Source of the DNA: Planctomycetota bacterium
Lineage (GTDB): Bacteria > Planctomycetota > Phycisphaerae > WQYP01
NCBI GenBank assembly: GCA_021799715.1
Contig: JAJYZY010000030.1
Location: 1-21,571 of the forward strand
Reading direction: 5' to 3'
DNA: 21,571 bases
A model generated the notes under the pieces. It was not told the origin of the DNA, made no database searches, and saw only the letters and a program-made list of their open reading frames with translations. Below are positions 1 through 8,406 of the stretch, piece by piece. A program made the position numbers and the translations under genes. How positions within the stretch are numbered: position 1 is the stretch's first letter; every line of letters begins with the position of its first letter.

Positions 1-29
1 ACACATTATGCGATTGACCGAATTCAGTT

Positions 30-167
30 CGTCCCGTACCCAGTGGCATAAGCATAACAAATTCCCTGCGCCAAACGGAGCCCGTTTTCACAGAACCAAT
101 CAACCTGAAACATGTCATACCCGGTATGATGGTTGAAATCATTCGCATAATCGACATACTCCTTCAT
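30..167 (-). CDS. Possible small ORF, 45 aa, unknown
   Basis: A 45-codon ORF starts 5 nt after the GH3 stop codon, on the same strand, and ends in TGA. The peptide begins MKEYVDYANDFNHHTGYD and is rich in Tyr, Phe, Trp, Asp and Asn, which looks more like real protein than frame noise. There is no Shine-Dalgarno sequence ahead of its ATG. An AAGGAG lies inside it, just before an ATG in another frame (155-157) that stays open to the window edge. I do not recognise either frame. It could be a remnant of a longer gene or chance. Confidence 0.2.
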
Positions 168-172
168 GTTGC

Positions 173-2452
173 TTAGATCTGAAGGTCAAATTTCCCGCGC
201 AGGCGGATATCCGATGAGGATGCGCCGATCAGCACTTTCGCGGTTCCCGGCGCGATGACGAATTCCCATTTCTTGACGTCCCAATAGTGCAAAGCGCGAT
301 CCTGATGATGAATGATAAATTGCACCTGCCGACTTTCTCCGGGCTGAAGTGTGATGCGCGTAAAGCCGACGAGTTGCTTGATGGGCCGGACAACCGGAGA
401 TTTCGGGGCTTGAATATAGCATTGGACGATTTCATCGCCCGCCACAGTCCCCGTATTGGTAATTGTGGCGTGCAGGGTGATCGCCGCGCCGGCGGTCAAA
501 GTCGTGCGGTCGAGTTTTAAGTTACCATACCCAAACGTGGTGTAGCTTAAGCCGAAGCCGAAGGGATACAGCGGCTTATCCTTCATGTACATATACGTTC
601 GGCCATTGATGATGCTGTAATCATGAAAGGGCGGCAATTGATTGACGGACGCGTACCAGGTGGAGGCCAGTTTTCCGCCCGGGTTATAATTGCCGAAAAT
701 CACATCGGCAATGGCTGTCCCCTGGGCCTGTCCGGCAAACTGGGCGCAGACAATCGCCGGCAGATGCTCCTGTTCCCAGACCACAGCCTGCGAGGTATTG
801 GTTGAAAGCACCAGCACGGTGTTGGCGTTAGCCTTAAAAACGGCTTTGATTAATTCATGCTGCGCGCCGGGCAGTGTAATATCTTCGCGGTCATGGCCTT
901 CACGGTCCACCGCCTGATCTGACCCGCATACCAGAATGACATGATCGGAATTTCGGGCAAGATCGACCGCGGCGGAAATATCCGCGGGCTTGGCGCGGCC
1001 GGAAACGGTGCAGCCCATTGCGTAAACAATTGTTTTGCCGCTGGCCGTGGCGATCGGAAGGGCATTTCTGCCGCCGCCAGCTACAGCTCCACCGCATGCC
1101 TGAACGAATCCCTGCAACGGCGAAATCCGGATGTCCGGCTGGCCGCTGTAGCCGCCAAGGTGACAAACATCCGCCATCGGCCCGATCACGGCTAGGCTTT
1201 TAATCTTTTTGATATCCCACGGCAAAAACTTTTGCTCGTTTTTTAGCAGCACAATGGACTGCCGGGCCGCCTCCACTGCAAGCTTCTGATGTGCCGGAGA
1301 ATTCAACACCGAAGGAGGAATATTGCTGTACGGCACGGATTCAGGCGAATCAAACTCCCCCAGCAAAAACCGCACGGTATATACCCGCGCCAGCGCCCGG
1401 TTAATATCCGCTTCCGTCACGAGTTCCAGATGAAGTGCCCGCAGCAGATACTTCTGATATTCCGGCCCCGCGCCATGATCACATCCCGCTTCGAGGGATA
1501 TTGCCACAGCTTCGGTCAGGTTGGGAACAAAATGATGCCCTTTAACAATTTGCGTCACGGCATAATAATCGGAAGTCACAAACCCGCAGAACCCCCAGCG
1601 ATGGCGCAATATTCCGGTCAATGTGGCACGATCGGCCGTGGTGGGAAGACCATTGAGTTCGTTGTACGTGGTCATGATGGAAAACACATGGCCATCCTCC
1701 ACGCAGGCCCGGAATGCCCGAGTGTGATATTCCCAGAAGCTGCGCGGGTCCACGGCGGCATCGGCGGTCATGCGGTCATCTTCGGTGTTGTAGCAGAGAA
1801 AATGCTTGGCGGTGGCGGCGGTTTTGAGATAAGTCTTGTTACTTCCCTGCATGGCCTTAATCGCGTGAACCGCCAGCGTACCGGTGAGACATGGATCTTC
1901 CCCCAGCGTTTCTTCCATTCGTCCCCAGCGCGGGTCACGCGCCATATTGACCACCGGCGGCGACCGCATGATCAATCCGCCGCCGTGCAAGCTGTACCAG
2001 GCCCGTGATTCATCCGATACAGCGGTGTAGATGCGGTCAAATAATTCCGTGTTCCAGGTGTTGGCCAAAGCGAGTGTACAGGGGAAACTTGTGACCGGCC
2101 CTTTTTTACACAAGCCATGCAACGCCTGCTGGAAGAAATGGTATGGCTTGACACCCAGGCGTTTAATGGCCGGGGTATTGACCCCCAACTGCCCAATGCG
2201 TTCCGTGATTGTCATTTTGGCGATCAAAGATTCCGCCCGGCGGCGGGCACGGTTAAATGCCGCCGCCGAAACCCCGTAGCCCTCATCCGCCCGTGTCGCT
2301 TTTTTTCCCGCAGCACCGTGTGCCGCGCTATTCTCCCGCCCAAAAGCGATAATGGCACCGGCAATCGCGATCAACCGGGCAAATTCCCGGCGCTTTAACA
2401 CCGGCTTGCAACCCGGTGCGGCGGTATGGACGGTGGACATTGCTGCGGGCAT
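173..2452 (-). CDS. Tat-exported glycoside hydrolase family 3 (beta-glucosidase/beta-xylosidase type)
   Basis: This 759-aa enzyme should hydrolyse terminal beta-linked glucose or xylose from oligosaccharides outside the cytoplasm, with retention of configuration. The N-terminus carries a twin-arginine motif (KRREFAR, residues 20-26) followed by a hydrophobic stretch to about 38, indicating Tat export. The GH3 N-terminal barrel follows, with RDPRWGR (172-178), KH (216-217) and the nucleophile Asp295 in the FVTSDYYAV block. The C-terminal alpha/beta domain has the likely acid/base Glu518 in EGHDRED. A fibronectin-III-like domain fills about 645-759. The ALHG block near 110 resembles the beta-xylosidase branch, but substrate cannot be settled from sequence. 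The ATG at 2452 is preceded by GGAG with 7-nt spacing. It follows the fucose synthase gene by 53 bp and is probably co-transcribed with it. Confidence 0.93.
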   Translation of the reverse strand: MPAAMSTVHTAAPGCKPVLKRREFARLIAIAGAIIAFGRENSAAHGAAGKKATRADEGYGVSAAAFNRARRRAESLIAKMTITERIGQLGVNTPAIKRLGVKPYHFFQQALHGLCKKGPVTSFPCTLALANTWNTELFDRIYTAVSDESRAWYSLHGGGLIMRSPPVVNMARDPRWGRMEETLGEDPCLTGTLAVHAIKAMQGSNKTYLKTAATAKHFLCYNTEDDRMTADAAVDPRSFWEYHTRAFRACVEDGHVFSIMTTYNELNGLPTTADRATLTGILRHRWGFCGFVTSDYYAVTQIVKGHHFVPNLTEAVAISLEAGCDHGAGPEYQKYLLRALHLELVTEADINRALARVYTVRFLLGEFDSPESVPYSNIPPSVLNSPAHQKLAVEAARQSIVLLKNEQKFLPWDIKKIKSLAVIGPMADVCHLGGYSGQPDIRISPLQGFVQACGGAVAGGGRNALPIATASGKTIVYAMGCTVSGRAKPADISAAVDLARNSDHVILVCGSDQAVDREGHDREDITLPGAQHELIKAVFKANANTVLVLSTNTSQAVVWEQEHLPAIVCAQFAGQAQGTAIADVIFGNYNPGGKLASTWYASVNQLPPFHDYSIINGRTYMYMKDKPLYPFGFGLSYTTFGYGNLKLDRTTLTAGAAITLHATITNTGTVAGDEIVQCYIQAPKSPVVRPIKQLVGFTRITLQPGESRQVQFIIHHQDRALHYWDVKKWEFVIAPGTAKVLIGASSSDIRLRGKFDLQI

Positions 2453-2505
2453 GGTCCGACTCCAATCTGACTATAAAGCGTTCAACAAAACCGTGGCAAA
2501 GCGGA

Positions 2506-3441
2506 TTATACCGATATTGCATTGGCCCGGTACCACGCAATGGTTGTTGCCAATCCGTCCTCCAATGAGGTCCGGGCGGAAAAGCCGAAGAACTTTTTAG
2601 CCAGTGTGGTGTCCAGGCAACGCCGGGGCTGCCCATCGGGTTTGGACGGATCCCAACGTATTTCGCCCTTGAATTCGCAAAGCCTGGCTATTAATTCCGT
2701 GAGTTCGCGGATGGTAATTTCCCGGCCCGCGCCCAGGTTAACCGGCTCGGGCGCATTATAATGTTGCATAGCCGCGATTATTCCCGCGGCGCAGTCTTCC
2801 ACATATAAAAACTCGCGCGAGGCCGTGCCCGTGCCCCATGCGGTAATAAATGCGCTGTTAGCCCGTTGCGCTTCGACGAATTTGCGGATAAGAGCCGGGA
2901 TAACGTGGGAAGATTGCAGATCAAAATTATCGCCCGGCCCATACAAATTCACCGGCAGCAGATAAATGGCGTTGAGGCCATACTGCTGGCGATAGGCCTG
3001 GCACATCGTCAATAGCGCTTTTTTGGCAATGCCGTAGGGCGCGTTGGTCTCCTCCGGATATCCATTCCATAATTCCGATTCTTTAAACGGCACGGGCGTG
3101 AATTTGGGATAAGCGCAGATGGTGCCCACCTGCACGAATTTTTTTACCGACTGCACCCGGGCGGCTTCCATAAGATGCAGGCCCATGGCCATATTGGCGT
3201 AAAAATATCGTCCTGGATTTTCCCGGTTGGCGCCGATGCCGCCCACCTGGGCCGCCAGATGTAAAATAACATCCGGCTTGAGCCGCGCTACCATGGCTTC
3301 CGTAGAGTCCTGGCGCGTCAGATCACAATCTTTACTTCGCAAGATATGTATATCATTTGCGGAAACACCCTGCGCGGTCAACTGGCGGGTTATACAGCGC
3401 CCCAAAAATCCCGCGCCACCGGTAATTAAATATCGCATCAA
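2506..3441 (-). CDS. fcl: GDP-L-fucose synthase (GDP-4-keto-6-deoxymannose epimerase/reductase)
   Basis: This cytoplasmic enzyme of the short-chain dehydrogenase family makes GDP-L-fucose from GDP-4-keto-6-deoxy-D-mannose using NADPH, supplying fucose for surface glycans. Visible signatures are the Rossmann GGAGFLG near residue 8, the GTICAYP segment with the catalytic Ser/Thr region, YGIAKKA (the YxxxK pair), [10 protein letters not shown], and [11 protein letters not shown] near 230. The length of about 310 aa is normal for the family. The frame opens with TTG at 3441 followed directly by ATG at 3438. GAGGAG lies 8 nt before the TTG and 11 nt before the ATG, so either start is possible. The partner GDP-mannose dehydratase (gmd) is not in this window. 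Confidence 0.93.
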   Translation of the reverse strand: MMRYLITGGAGFLGRCITRQLTAQGVSANDIHILRSKDCDLTRQDSTEAMVARLKPDVILHLAAQVGGIGANRENPGRYFYANMAMGLHLMEAARVQSVKKFVQVGTICAYPKFTPVPFKESELWNGYPEETNAPYGIAKKALLTMCQAYRQQYGLNAIYLLPVNLYGPGDNFDLQSSHVIPALIRKFVEAQRANSAFITAWGTGTASREFLYVEDCAAGIIAAMQHYNAPEPVNLGAGREITIRELTELIARLCEFKGEIRWDPSKPDGQPRRCLDTTLAKKFFGFSARTSLEDGLATTIAWYRANAISV

Positions 3442-3575
3442 GCCGGATACTCCTCACGATTCACTTCCCGCGTTCGGCTGACTCTATCATCAGAGGCAAA
3501 CCGGAAGTCCGCGGATTTTAACGCCACAACCCGACATTGGAAAATCGGGGGCCGCAAATCATTCAACCGGGCTTT

Positions 3576-3592
3576 CCATTGCCGCTACAGCC
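3576..3592 (+). repeat. 17-bp direct repeat, copy 1
   Basis: The sequence CCATTGCCGCTACAGCC occurs here and again at 5431-5447 in the same orientation, on the two sides of the PEP-CTERM gene. Preceding bases also agree (CTTT versus CTTG), giving 20 of 21 matches. I saw no further copy in the window. Confidence 0.6.
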
Positions 3593-3755
3593 GGCCGGAT
3601 GCGGAGTTAAGCCGTCGCAGGATTCCGCCGTGCGGCTGCACGACGTCGACGGAATTGTTTTTGCACTGGCTCTTACCGCAATTTACGAATTATGACCAAC
3701 TTAATGGCGCGCTCATACGGGGAAAATGATCGCCCGATAACTTCTCCCCCAGATG

Positions 3756-3775
3756 GTTCGCACCGTTGTGCGAAC
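3756..3775 (+). promoter_or_regulatory. Leader hairpin upstream of the PEP-CTERM gene
   Basis: GTTCGCAC and GTGCGAAC form a perfect 8-bp stem with a CGTT loop, ending 33 nt before the ATG at 3809. An A5 run follows the stem and a T5 run precedes the AAGGAG ribosome binding site, so a second weak helix near the site is possible. On the plus strand no U-tract follows, so it is not a typical terminator. A role in mRNA stability or translation control is inference. Confidence 0.45.
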
Positions 3776-3808
3776 AAAAAGCTGCTGTCCATTTTTAAGG
3801 AGATTCCC

Positions 3809-5401
3809 ATGTTGGATTCATTTCAATCGGCTTTTAACAGGCGGTCCAATGCCCGTAAGTTGCTTATGCTGGGAGCCGTTGCTTCGCTGGCGGTAGGCTT
3901 GGCGACGCAAAGTGGGTTCGGCCAGGCGTTCACCGCCGGTGATGTGGTGGTCAGCCAGATCAACTATGTCGGCGCGGACCCCACCAATTCCGTGGTGCAG
4001 GGAATAGTCAATGGTGATCTGACTGCGGGCACATCCGGAAACACATTCGCCGATCTTTTTAACAACCCCAATATTCCTGGTGTGCAGGGAACCGAAACGC
4101 TGAACGAGTACAGCACGGCAAATGTTGAATCCAACGCTGCCGCGGCCACATTGCAAAACACCATGAATCTTCCCGCACCTTCCGCCGCAGATACAGGGAT
4201 GGGTTTAACCGGAAGTTTCAGTTCCAAATCCGAAGGCGCACTGATGACCTCAACGAATGGTCAATATTTGACCATGATGGGATATCAGGCACCAGCCGGA
4301 GCCATCGGCGTTTCCAATTCCTATACGCCAGGCGCGGTACCCAGCCCTTTTCCATCCAATGCCACCACCAATGTGCTGTACAACCGTGTAGTGGAAGAAA
4401 TTGGCTCCAATGGATCATACGGCGACGGTGCGGTTCTGAATGACGCCTACAGCGGCGACAACGCCCGCGCGGCAATCAGTGTCAATGGGCATCAATTTTA
4501 TACCGTTGGCAATGCCGATGGCGGTTATTCCAATACGGTGCAGAGCCTGGGTTCCCGGTATTCCACCCTCGGTGCCACTACTTCCACGCTTCTGGGAACC
4601 TATAATGCCGCGCCGGATAAATATGACAACTTCCGCGCCGAACAGATTTTTAACAACACGCTTTATGTGGCCAAGGGCAGCGGCGGCAAAGGAATCGACG
4701 GTATATTTCAGGTGGGGACTACCGGCACGCTTCCCACAACTTCCGGCAACAGCATTACGGCGCTGCCGGGCCTGAGCTTTACCGCCAACACCAGCAATTT
4801 CCACCCCTTTGGATTCTTCTTTGCCAATGCCAATACGCTTTATGTTGCCGATGAAGGTGCCCCAACCGCTCCTGTCACCAACGGCCCCGGCACGATAACC
4901 AATTCCACCGAGGCCGGGTTGCAGAAATGGTCCTTCAATGCCGCTACCAAACAATGGATGCTGGACTACGTGATGACCAACGGCCTGGATATGAACGTGC
5001 TTAAACCGATTACCGGCTACACCTACACCGACGCATCCGGCAAGACCGAGACGGTTTATTCGGCCATCACCGGCCTGCGTAATATGACGGGCGTCGTGAA
5101 TCCCGACGGCACGGTTACCATTTATGCCATTACCGGCAATACCAGTATTATTTCCGGTGGCGAACCTGATCCCACCAGTCTGGTTTCCATTACCGATCCA
5201 TTAAGCGCCATGGCGCTATCCACCAACAGCAACTACGATACATTTTCCACTCTGGCCACGAGTTCAGTGGGTGATGTATTTCGCGGGGTGGCAATGGCAC
5301 CGGGCGTGCCGATCAGCAGCGTTCCTGATCCCGCGGCGGTGGCTCTTTTTGGTATTGGAGCCGTCGGCGCGATGTTCCTTCGCCGCCGCACTGCCCGGTA
5401 A
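3809..5401 (+). CDS. PEP-CTERM-sorted exported protein, beta-propeller-like
   Basis: This 530-aa protein has a basic N-terminus and a hydrophobic export signal (about residues 17-38, ending in GFGQ). A long Gly/Asn/Thr/Ser-rich body follows, with propeller-like strands such as NTLYVADEG and LQKWSFNAATKQW. The C-terminus has the PEP-CTERM layout: a VPDPAA motif, a hydrophobic helix and a terminal RRRTAR cluster. PDP in place of PEP is a tolerated variant. Such proteins are cut and released or anchored by an exosortase, which is not encoded here. The start is fixed by AAGGAG with 6-nt spacing to the ATG at 3809, although the frame is open further upstream. A strong terminator lies at 5540-5575. 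Its biochemical role is unknown to me; surface or matrix association is inferred. Confidence 0.85.
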   Translation: MLDSFQSAFNRRSNARKLLMLGAVASLAVGLATQSGFGQAFTAGDVVVSQINYVGADPTNSVVQGIVNGDLTAGTSGNTFADLFNNPNIPGVQGTETLNEYSTANVESNAAAATLQNTMNLPAPSAADTGMGLTGSFSSKSEGALMTSTNGQYLTMMGYQAPAGAIGVSNSYTPGAVPSPFPSNATTNVLYNRVVEEIGSNGSYGDGAVLNDAYSGDNARAAISVNGHQFYTVGNADGGYSNTVQSLGSRYSTLGATTSTLLGTYNAAPDKYDNFRAEQIFNNTLYVAKGSGGKGIDGIFQVGTTGTLPTTSGNSITALPGLSFTANTSNFHPFGFFFANANTLYVADEGAPTAPVTNGPGTITNSTEAGLQKWSFNAATKQWMLDYVMTNGLDMNVLKPITGYTYTDASGKTETVYSAITGLRNMTGVVNPDGTVTIYAITGNTSIISGGEPDPTSLVSITDPLSAMALSTNSNYDTFSTLATSSVGDVFRGVAMAPGVPISSVPDPAAVALFGIGAVGAMFLRRRTAR

Positions 5402-5430
5402 AAATCCGCGCATGATAAACACCAGACTTG

Positions 5431-5447
5431 CCATTGCCGCTACAGCC
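5431..5447 (+). repeat. 17-bp direct repeat, copy 2
   Basis: Second copy of CCATTGCCGCTACAGCC, 30 nt after the PEP-CTERM stop codon. See 3576-3592 for the first copy. Confidence 0.6.
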
Positions 5448-5539
5448 AACCAATCGCGAGTGTGCGCGGCAGTGTCAATCAGGTGGAATCACGCGGGGAC
5501 GCCCCCCCGGATGAAGTTGTCTGGCGCATTGCATAAATC

Positions 5540-5575
5540 GGGCCTGTGTTTCGCCGGTGAAACACAGGCCCTTTT
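5540..5575 (+). terminator. Rho-independent terminator of the PEP-CTERM gene
   Basis: GGGCCTGTGTTTC (5540-5552) pairs perfectly with GAAACACAGGCCC (5559-5571), a 13-bp stem with a 6-nt GCCGGT loop, followed by TTTT. The orientation and position, 138 nt past the stop codon, fit the PEP-CTERM transcript. Confidence 0.85.
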
Positions 5576-5862
5576 GCATTCAAACCGTCGCCAATACATG
5601 AAGGCTGTTGCCCGCCTGAAACCCATCATGCGCGACCAACCCATGCGTCCACCGGAAAACCGCCGCCGCAGCCGCGGGCCATCATCGGAACGATCAAACC
5701 AATAATCCCCCGCGGATCAGGCACACACGACAACGAAGTATGATGAACGATTAGGTATATTTTTTAGCCGGCGTTGCTGCCGATAGTCGGAAAGGCAAAA
5801 AGCCCAGTCGCGCGACATCGCGCACACAATCAGGGACATCAGGGCATGTGCATCAATCAATA

Positions 5863-5879
5863 GGGACGAAAAAGGGACG
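5863..5879. repeat. GGGACG-A5-GGGACG short tandem motif
   Basis: Two GGGACG units are separated by AAAAA, with a related GGGACA at 5833-5838. Similar GGGAC plus A-run motifs occur at the borders of dispersed elements in some genomes; that link is from general knowledge and not shown here. Confidence 0.3.
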
Positions 5880-5996
5880 CAACCACTTCGACGGTACATA
5901 ACCGGCGTTAATTCTGCGATCTATGACACTGGGCCGGGCTGTCCTCGTTCTTCATTCGTATTTAACTTCATATTTGTCCTTGCCCCCAGCCCACCG

Positions 5997-6019
5997 GCCG
6001 CGGGTTTCCACCCCGCGGC
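5997..6019 (-). terminator. GC-rich hairpin downstream of guaB
   Basis: GCCGCGGG and CCCGCGGC form a perfect 8-bp stem with a 7-nt loop, 62 nt past the guaB stop codon. No U-tract follows on the minus strand, so it may be a weak or factor-dependent terminator, or an RNA-stabilising structure. Confidence 0.35.
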
Positions 6020-6081
6020 TGCGTGTCCCCCGGCAAAAAATGTTTGTGCGCGGGCACCAAGCCGTGGGTTGTGCCGCGGTA

Positions 6082-7569
6082 TTATTCATCCATGCCGGTG
6101 TTGGCGGTGTAATAATTTGGGCTTTCCCTGGTGATGGTAATGTCATGCGGGTGGCTTTCAACCATGCTGGCATGGGTCACGCGGACAAACCGCGATTTTT
6201 TCTGCAATTCATCAATGGTTCTGGCTCCGCAATATCCCATGCCGGCCCGCAGGCCGCCGACCATCTGATAGACAAAATCTCCCAGCGGCCCGCGATAATG
6301 CACCAGTCCCTCAACACCCTCGGGAACAAGTTTGCTGGTTTGTCGCACGCTTCCCTGTCCGTAGCGATCCGCCGAGCCGTGCACCATTGCCCCCATGGAC
6401 CCCATGCCGCGGTAACTTTTGAAGCGCCGTCCCCGATGAATGACCAATTCCCCGGGGCTTTCATCCAGACCGGCAAACAGTGACCCCATCATCACCGCAT
6501 TGGCACCCGTGGCCAGGGCTTTGGTGATATCTCCGCTGTGTCGTATGCCGCCATCGGCAATTACCGGAACGCCAAGAGGTCCGGCAACGGCAACGACATT
6601 CATAATTGCCGTGATCTGCGGCACGCCCACGCCGCTGACGATCCGCGTGGTGCAGATGCTGCCGGGGCCGATGCCCACCTTGACCGCATCCGCCCCGGCG
6701 GCAATAAGATCCCGGGCGGCTTCTCCGGTGGCGATGTTTCCGGCAATCACGTCAATATCAAATTTGTTTTTGATCTCGCGCACAGTATCAATAACGTTTG
6801 CGGAATGGCCATGCGCGGTATCCACCACCAGTACATCGACTCCGGATGCCATCAGGGCCGCCACGCGGTCAAATTGTTTCACGCCCACCGCCGCCCCGAC
6901 GCGCAAGCGGCCGCGCTGGTCTTTGCAGGCGCGAGGAAATTGATGCGTTTTATCAATATCCCGCATGGTAATCATGCCGCGAAGCCGACGCTGGTCATCC
7001 ACCAGCAGCAGCTTTTCCACACGCGCATTATTCAGCAGAATTTCAGCCTTTTCCAATGAGGTGCCCGGGGGCGCGGTAACCAGATTGCTGCGGGTCATAA
7101 GTTCCCGCACCGGATGATTGTCATCACCTTCGATGAATTTTAAGTCCCGCCGCGTCAAAATGCCCACCAGAGCGCCGTCCGGGGCATCCACAATGGGTAT
7201 GCCGCTGATATTCTGTTCTTTCATGATCTGCCGCGCCCGGCCGACGGTGGCATCGGGCGGCAGAGTTACCGGATCGGTGATAATGCCATTGGCGGATCGC
7301 TTCACTTTTTCCACTTCCGTGCATTGCTGCTCAATGGACATATTTTTGTGAATGCAGCCCAGCCCCCCTTCCTGCGCCAAAGCGATCGCCAGGGCCGCCT
7401 CGGTAACGGTATCCATGGGGGCGGAAATCAATGGCAGATTCAGCTCAATTCGCCGCGTGAGGCGCGAGCGGGTATCCGCTTCGGACGGCACAAAATCGCT
7501 GCGCCCCGGTACCATCAGTACGTCATCAAAGGTAAAGCCTTCGCCGATAATTTTATTCAGGTTTTCCAT
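6082..7569 (-). CDS. guaB: IMP dehydrogenase
   Basis: This enzyme oxidises IMP to XMP with NAD+, the committed step of GMP synthesis, in the cytoplasm. The protein is 495 aa, the usual length. The catalytic barrel is interrupted by a pair of CBS domains (about residues 95-210) that sense adenine and guanine nucleotides. The catalytic Cys306 lies in GPGSICTTR, followed by the [12 protein letters not shown] phosphate loop (337-348), the GSLFAG segment and the mobile flap [20 protein letters not shown] (387-406). The frame is open 21 codons further upstream, to 7632. The start is set at 7569 because [18 protein letters not shown] matches family N-termini and a consensus promoter sits immediately before it. 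There is no Shine-Dalgarno sequence, which fits a leaderless message. Confidence 0.97.
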   Translation of the reverse strand: MENLNKIIGEGFTFDDVLMVPGRSDFVPSEADTRSRLTRRIELNLPLISAPMDTVTEAALAIALAQEGGLGCIHKNMSIEQQCTEVEKVKRSANGIITDPVTLPPDATVGRARQIMKEQNISGIPIVDAPDGALVGILTRRDLKFIEGDDNHPVRELMTRSNLVTAPPGTSLEKAEILLNNARVEKLLLVDDQRRLRGMITMRDIDKTHQFPRACKDQRGRLRVGAAVGVKQFDRVAALMASGVDVLVVDTAHGHSANVIDTVREIKNKFDIDVIAGNIATGEAARDLIAAGADAVKVGIGPGSICTTRIVSGVGVPQITAIMNVVAVAGPLGVPVIADGGIRHSGDITKALATGANAVMMGSLFAGLDESPGELVIHRGRRFKSYRGMGSMGAMVHGSADRYGQGSVRQTSKLVPEGVEGLVHYRGPLGDFVYQMVGGLRAGMGYCGARTIDELQKKSRFVRVTHASMVESHPHDITITRESPNYYTANTGMDE

Positions 7570-7575
7570 GTAGCA

Positions 7576-7604
7576 ATAATGCCCGCACCGGCGGACAATG
7601 TCAA
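7576..7604 (-). promoter_or_regulatory. guaB promoter predicting a leaderless mRNA
   Basis: On the minus strand, a perfect -35 TTGACA (7604-7599) is followed by a 17-nt spacer and -10 CATTAT (7581-7576). Only six bases, TGCTAC, lie between the -10 and the guaB ATG at 7569, so transcription should begin at or next to the start codon. Confidence 0.65.
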
Positions 7605-7645
7605 ATGGCCGACGGTGGCCGAATCTGCCCATGTTCCCAATGCAC

Positions 7646-7674
7646 TTGCCAGATTTATCATTCCGTGCTATCTA
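7646..7674 (+). promoter_or_regulatory. Candidate promoter of the haemoglobin lipoprotein gene
   Basis: -35 TTGCCA (5 of 6 matches) lies 17 nt before -10 TATCTA, which has an extended TGC ahead of it. This gives a leader of about 70 nt that includes a small CCGGC-AAAA-GCCGG hairpin (7702-7715). It is divergent from the guaB promoter. Confidence 0.45.
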
Positions 7675-7751
7675 AAGCAGACTTCCGGGATTCGCTATTC
7701 ACCGGCAAAAGCCGGGGCGGCCTGGGTTGATCCTTTGGAAGGAGCCTTTCC

Positions 7752-8210
7752 GTGCGAAAAACATCTATGTTGTCGGCTGGGTTGGGAACAATTGCAGCGC
7801 TGGTGATGGTCCTCACCGTGGGCGGCTGCGCCAAAAATTCCGCTCAGATGAACGGCCCCTCGCTGTATGAACAGCTTGGCGGCCAGTCCGGAATCACCAC
7901 CGTGGTGCATGCTTTTTTAATCAATGTCAGCAAGGATAACCGGATCAATGCGGCTTTTGCGCATGCCAATCTCGCGGACTTGCAGACGCAACTGGTGGCG
8001 TATATCGGAGAAGCATCCGGCGGCCCGCAGGTTTATACCGGCCCGGACATGTATCAGGCCCACAAGGGCATGAACATTACCGATGCCCAATGGAACGCAT
8101 TTGTTCAGGACCTCGGTGCCACTTTGAAACAGGAAAAAGTACCCGAACTGGCCCAATCTGAATTGCTGGGCATTTTGATGCCCAAAAAATCGGAAATCGT
8201 CGGTCACTGA
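7752..8210 (+). CDS. Group 1 truncated haemoglobin, predicted lipoprotein
   Basis: This 152-aa protein is a group 1 truncated haemoglobin fused to a lipoprotein signal peptide. Residues 1-25 form a basic and hydrophobic signal, and the lipobox-like VGGC places the lipidated Cys at 26. The globin domain starts at SLYEQLGG (37-44), has GGPQVYTGPDM near 90-100, and the proximal haem ligand is His104 in AHKGMNIT. The distal B10 position appears to be Leu56 (AFLINVSKD) where classic TrHbN proteins have Tyr. The GTG start at 7752 is preceded by AAGGAG with 7-nt spacing. Globins of this kind bind O2 or NO; which one, and the reductant, cannot be told from sequence. A terminator follows, so it is probably monocistronic. 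The anchor would place the haem outside the cytoplasmic membrane. Confidence 0.88.
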   Translation: MRKTSMLSAGLGTIAALVMVLTVGGCAKNSAQMNGPSLYEQLGGQSGITTVVHAFLINVSKDNRINAAFAHANLADLQTQLVAYIGEASGGPQVYTGPDMYQAHKGMNITDAQWNAFVQDLGATLKQEKVPELAQSELLGILMPKKSEIVGH

Positions 8211-8242
8211 TTTACCCACGCATCGCCTGAATAACCAAAGCC

Positions 8243-8270
8243 AAAAGGCCGGGCAATCCCGGCCTTTTTT
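8243..8270 (+). terminator. Terminator after the haemoglobin gene
   Basis: AAAAGGCCGGG (8243-8253) pairs with CCCGGCCTTTT (8258-8268) around a CAAT loop, and the T-run continues to 8270. The A-run on the left side means it could act in both directions, but no gene reads in from the right. Confidence 0.88.
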
Positions 8271-8337
8271 ATAGCTTGATCGGTCATAACCGGGCTGGCA
8301 AAAGGATAATAAGCCGTCCGCAGCACTATGGATTTGT

Positions 8338-8351
8338 AATCGCGTGCGATT
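8338..8351. promoter_or_regulatory. 14-bp inverted repeat upstream of the RnfC-like gene
   Basis: AATCGC-GT-GCGATT is a perfect inverted repeat with a 2-bp centre, 56 bp left of the FNR-type box. It has the form of a dimeric regulator site. No family is assigned. Confidence 0.3.
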
Positions 8352-8406
8352 CATGCCGCCGTGGTGAAAAGCCATCAGCCGGCAAGTTGGTTTGGAATTG
8401 GAAATC

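Larger units (their letters stand above)
3442..3808. other. Intergenic region between divergent fcl and PEP-CTERM genes
   Basis: These 367 bp separate two divergently transcribed genes and should hold both promoters, but I find no convincing -35/-10 pair. It contains one copy of a 17-bp direct repeat (3576-3592) and a perfect 8-bp hairpin just before the PEP-CTERM start (3756-3775). A frame continuous with the PEP-CTERM gene opens at 3692 but is not used as the start, because the ATG at 3809 has a strong ribosome binding site. Confidence 0.6.
5402..6081. other. Long intergenic region, 680 bp, no convincing gene
   Basis: The region lies between the ends of the convergent PEP-CTERM and guaB genes. 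It holds the second copy of the 17-bp repeat (5431-5447), a strong terminator (5540-5575), a cluster of GGGACR motifs (5833-5879) and a GC-rich hairpin near the guaB end (5997-6019). Short frames exist on both strands, but none has a ribosome binding site or a recognisable product. The size is large for convergent ends, so a decayed gene or mobile remnant is possible. Confidence 0.55.

Noticed and set aside
1289..2008. 239-codon plus-strand frame inside the GH3 gene
   Set aside because: It is an antisense shadow of a clear GH3 domain, rich in His and Arg in the way shadows of GC-rich genes are, with no family resemblance.
3657..3690. Possible sigma-54 or sigma-70 promoter before the first PEP-CTERM gene
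   Set aside because: GG-N8-GC has the wrong spacing for sigma-54, and the TTGCAC/TACGAA pair matches only half the consensus positions.
3692..3808. 39-codon upstream extension of the PEP-CTERM gene
   Set aside because: The ATG at 3809 has AAGGAG at ideal spacing and starts a normal signal peptide; the extension contains the leader hairpin.
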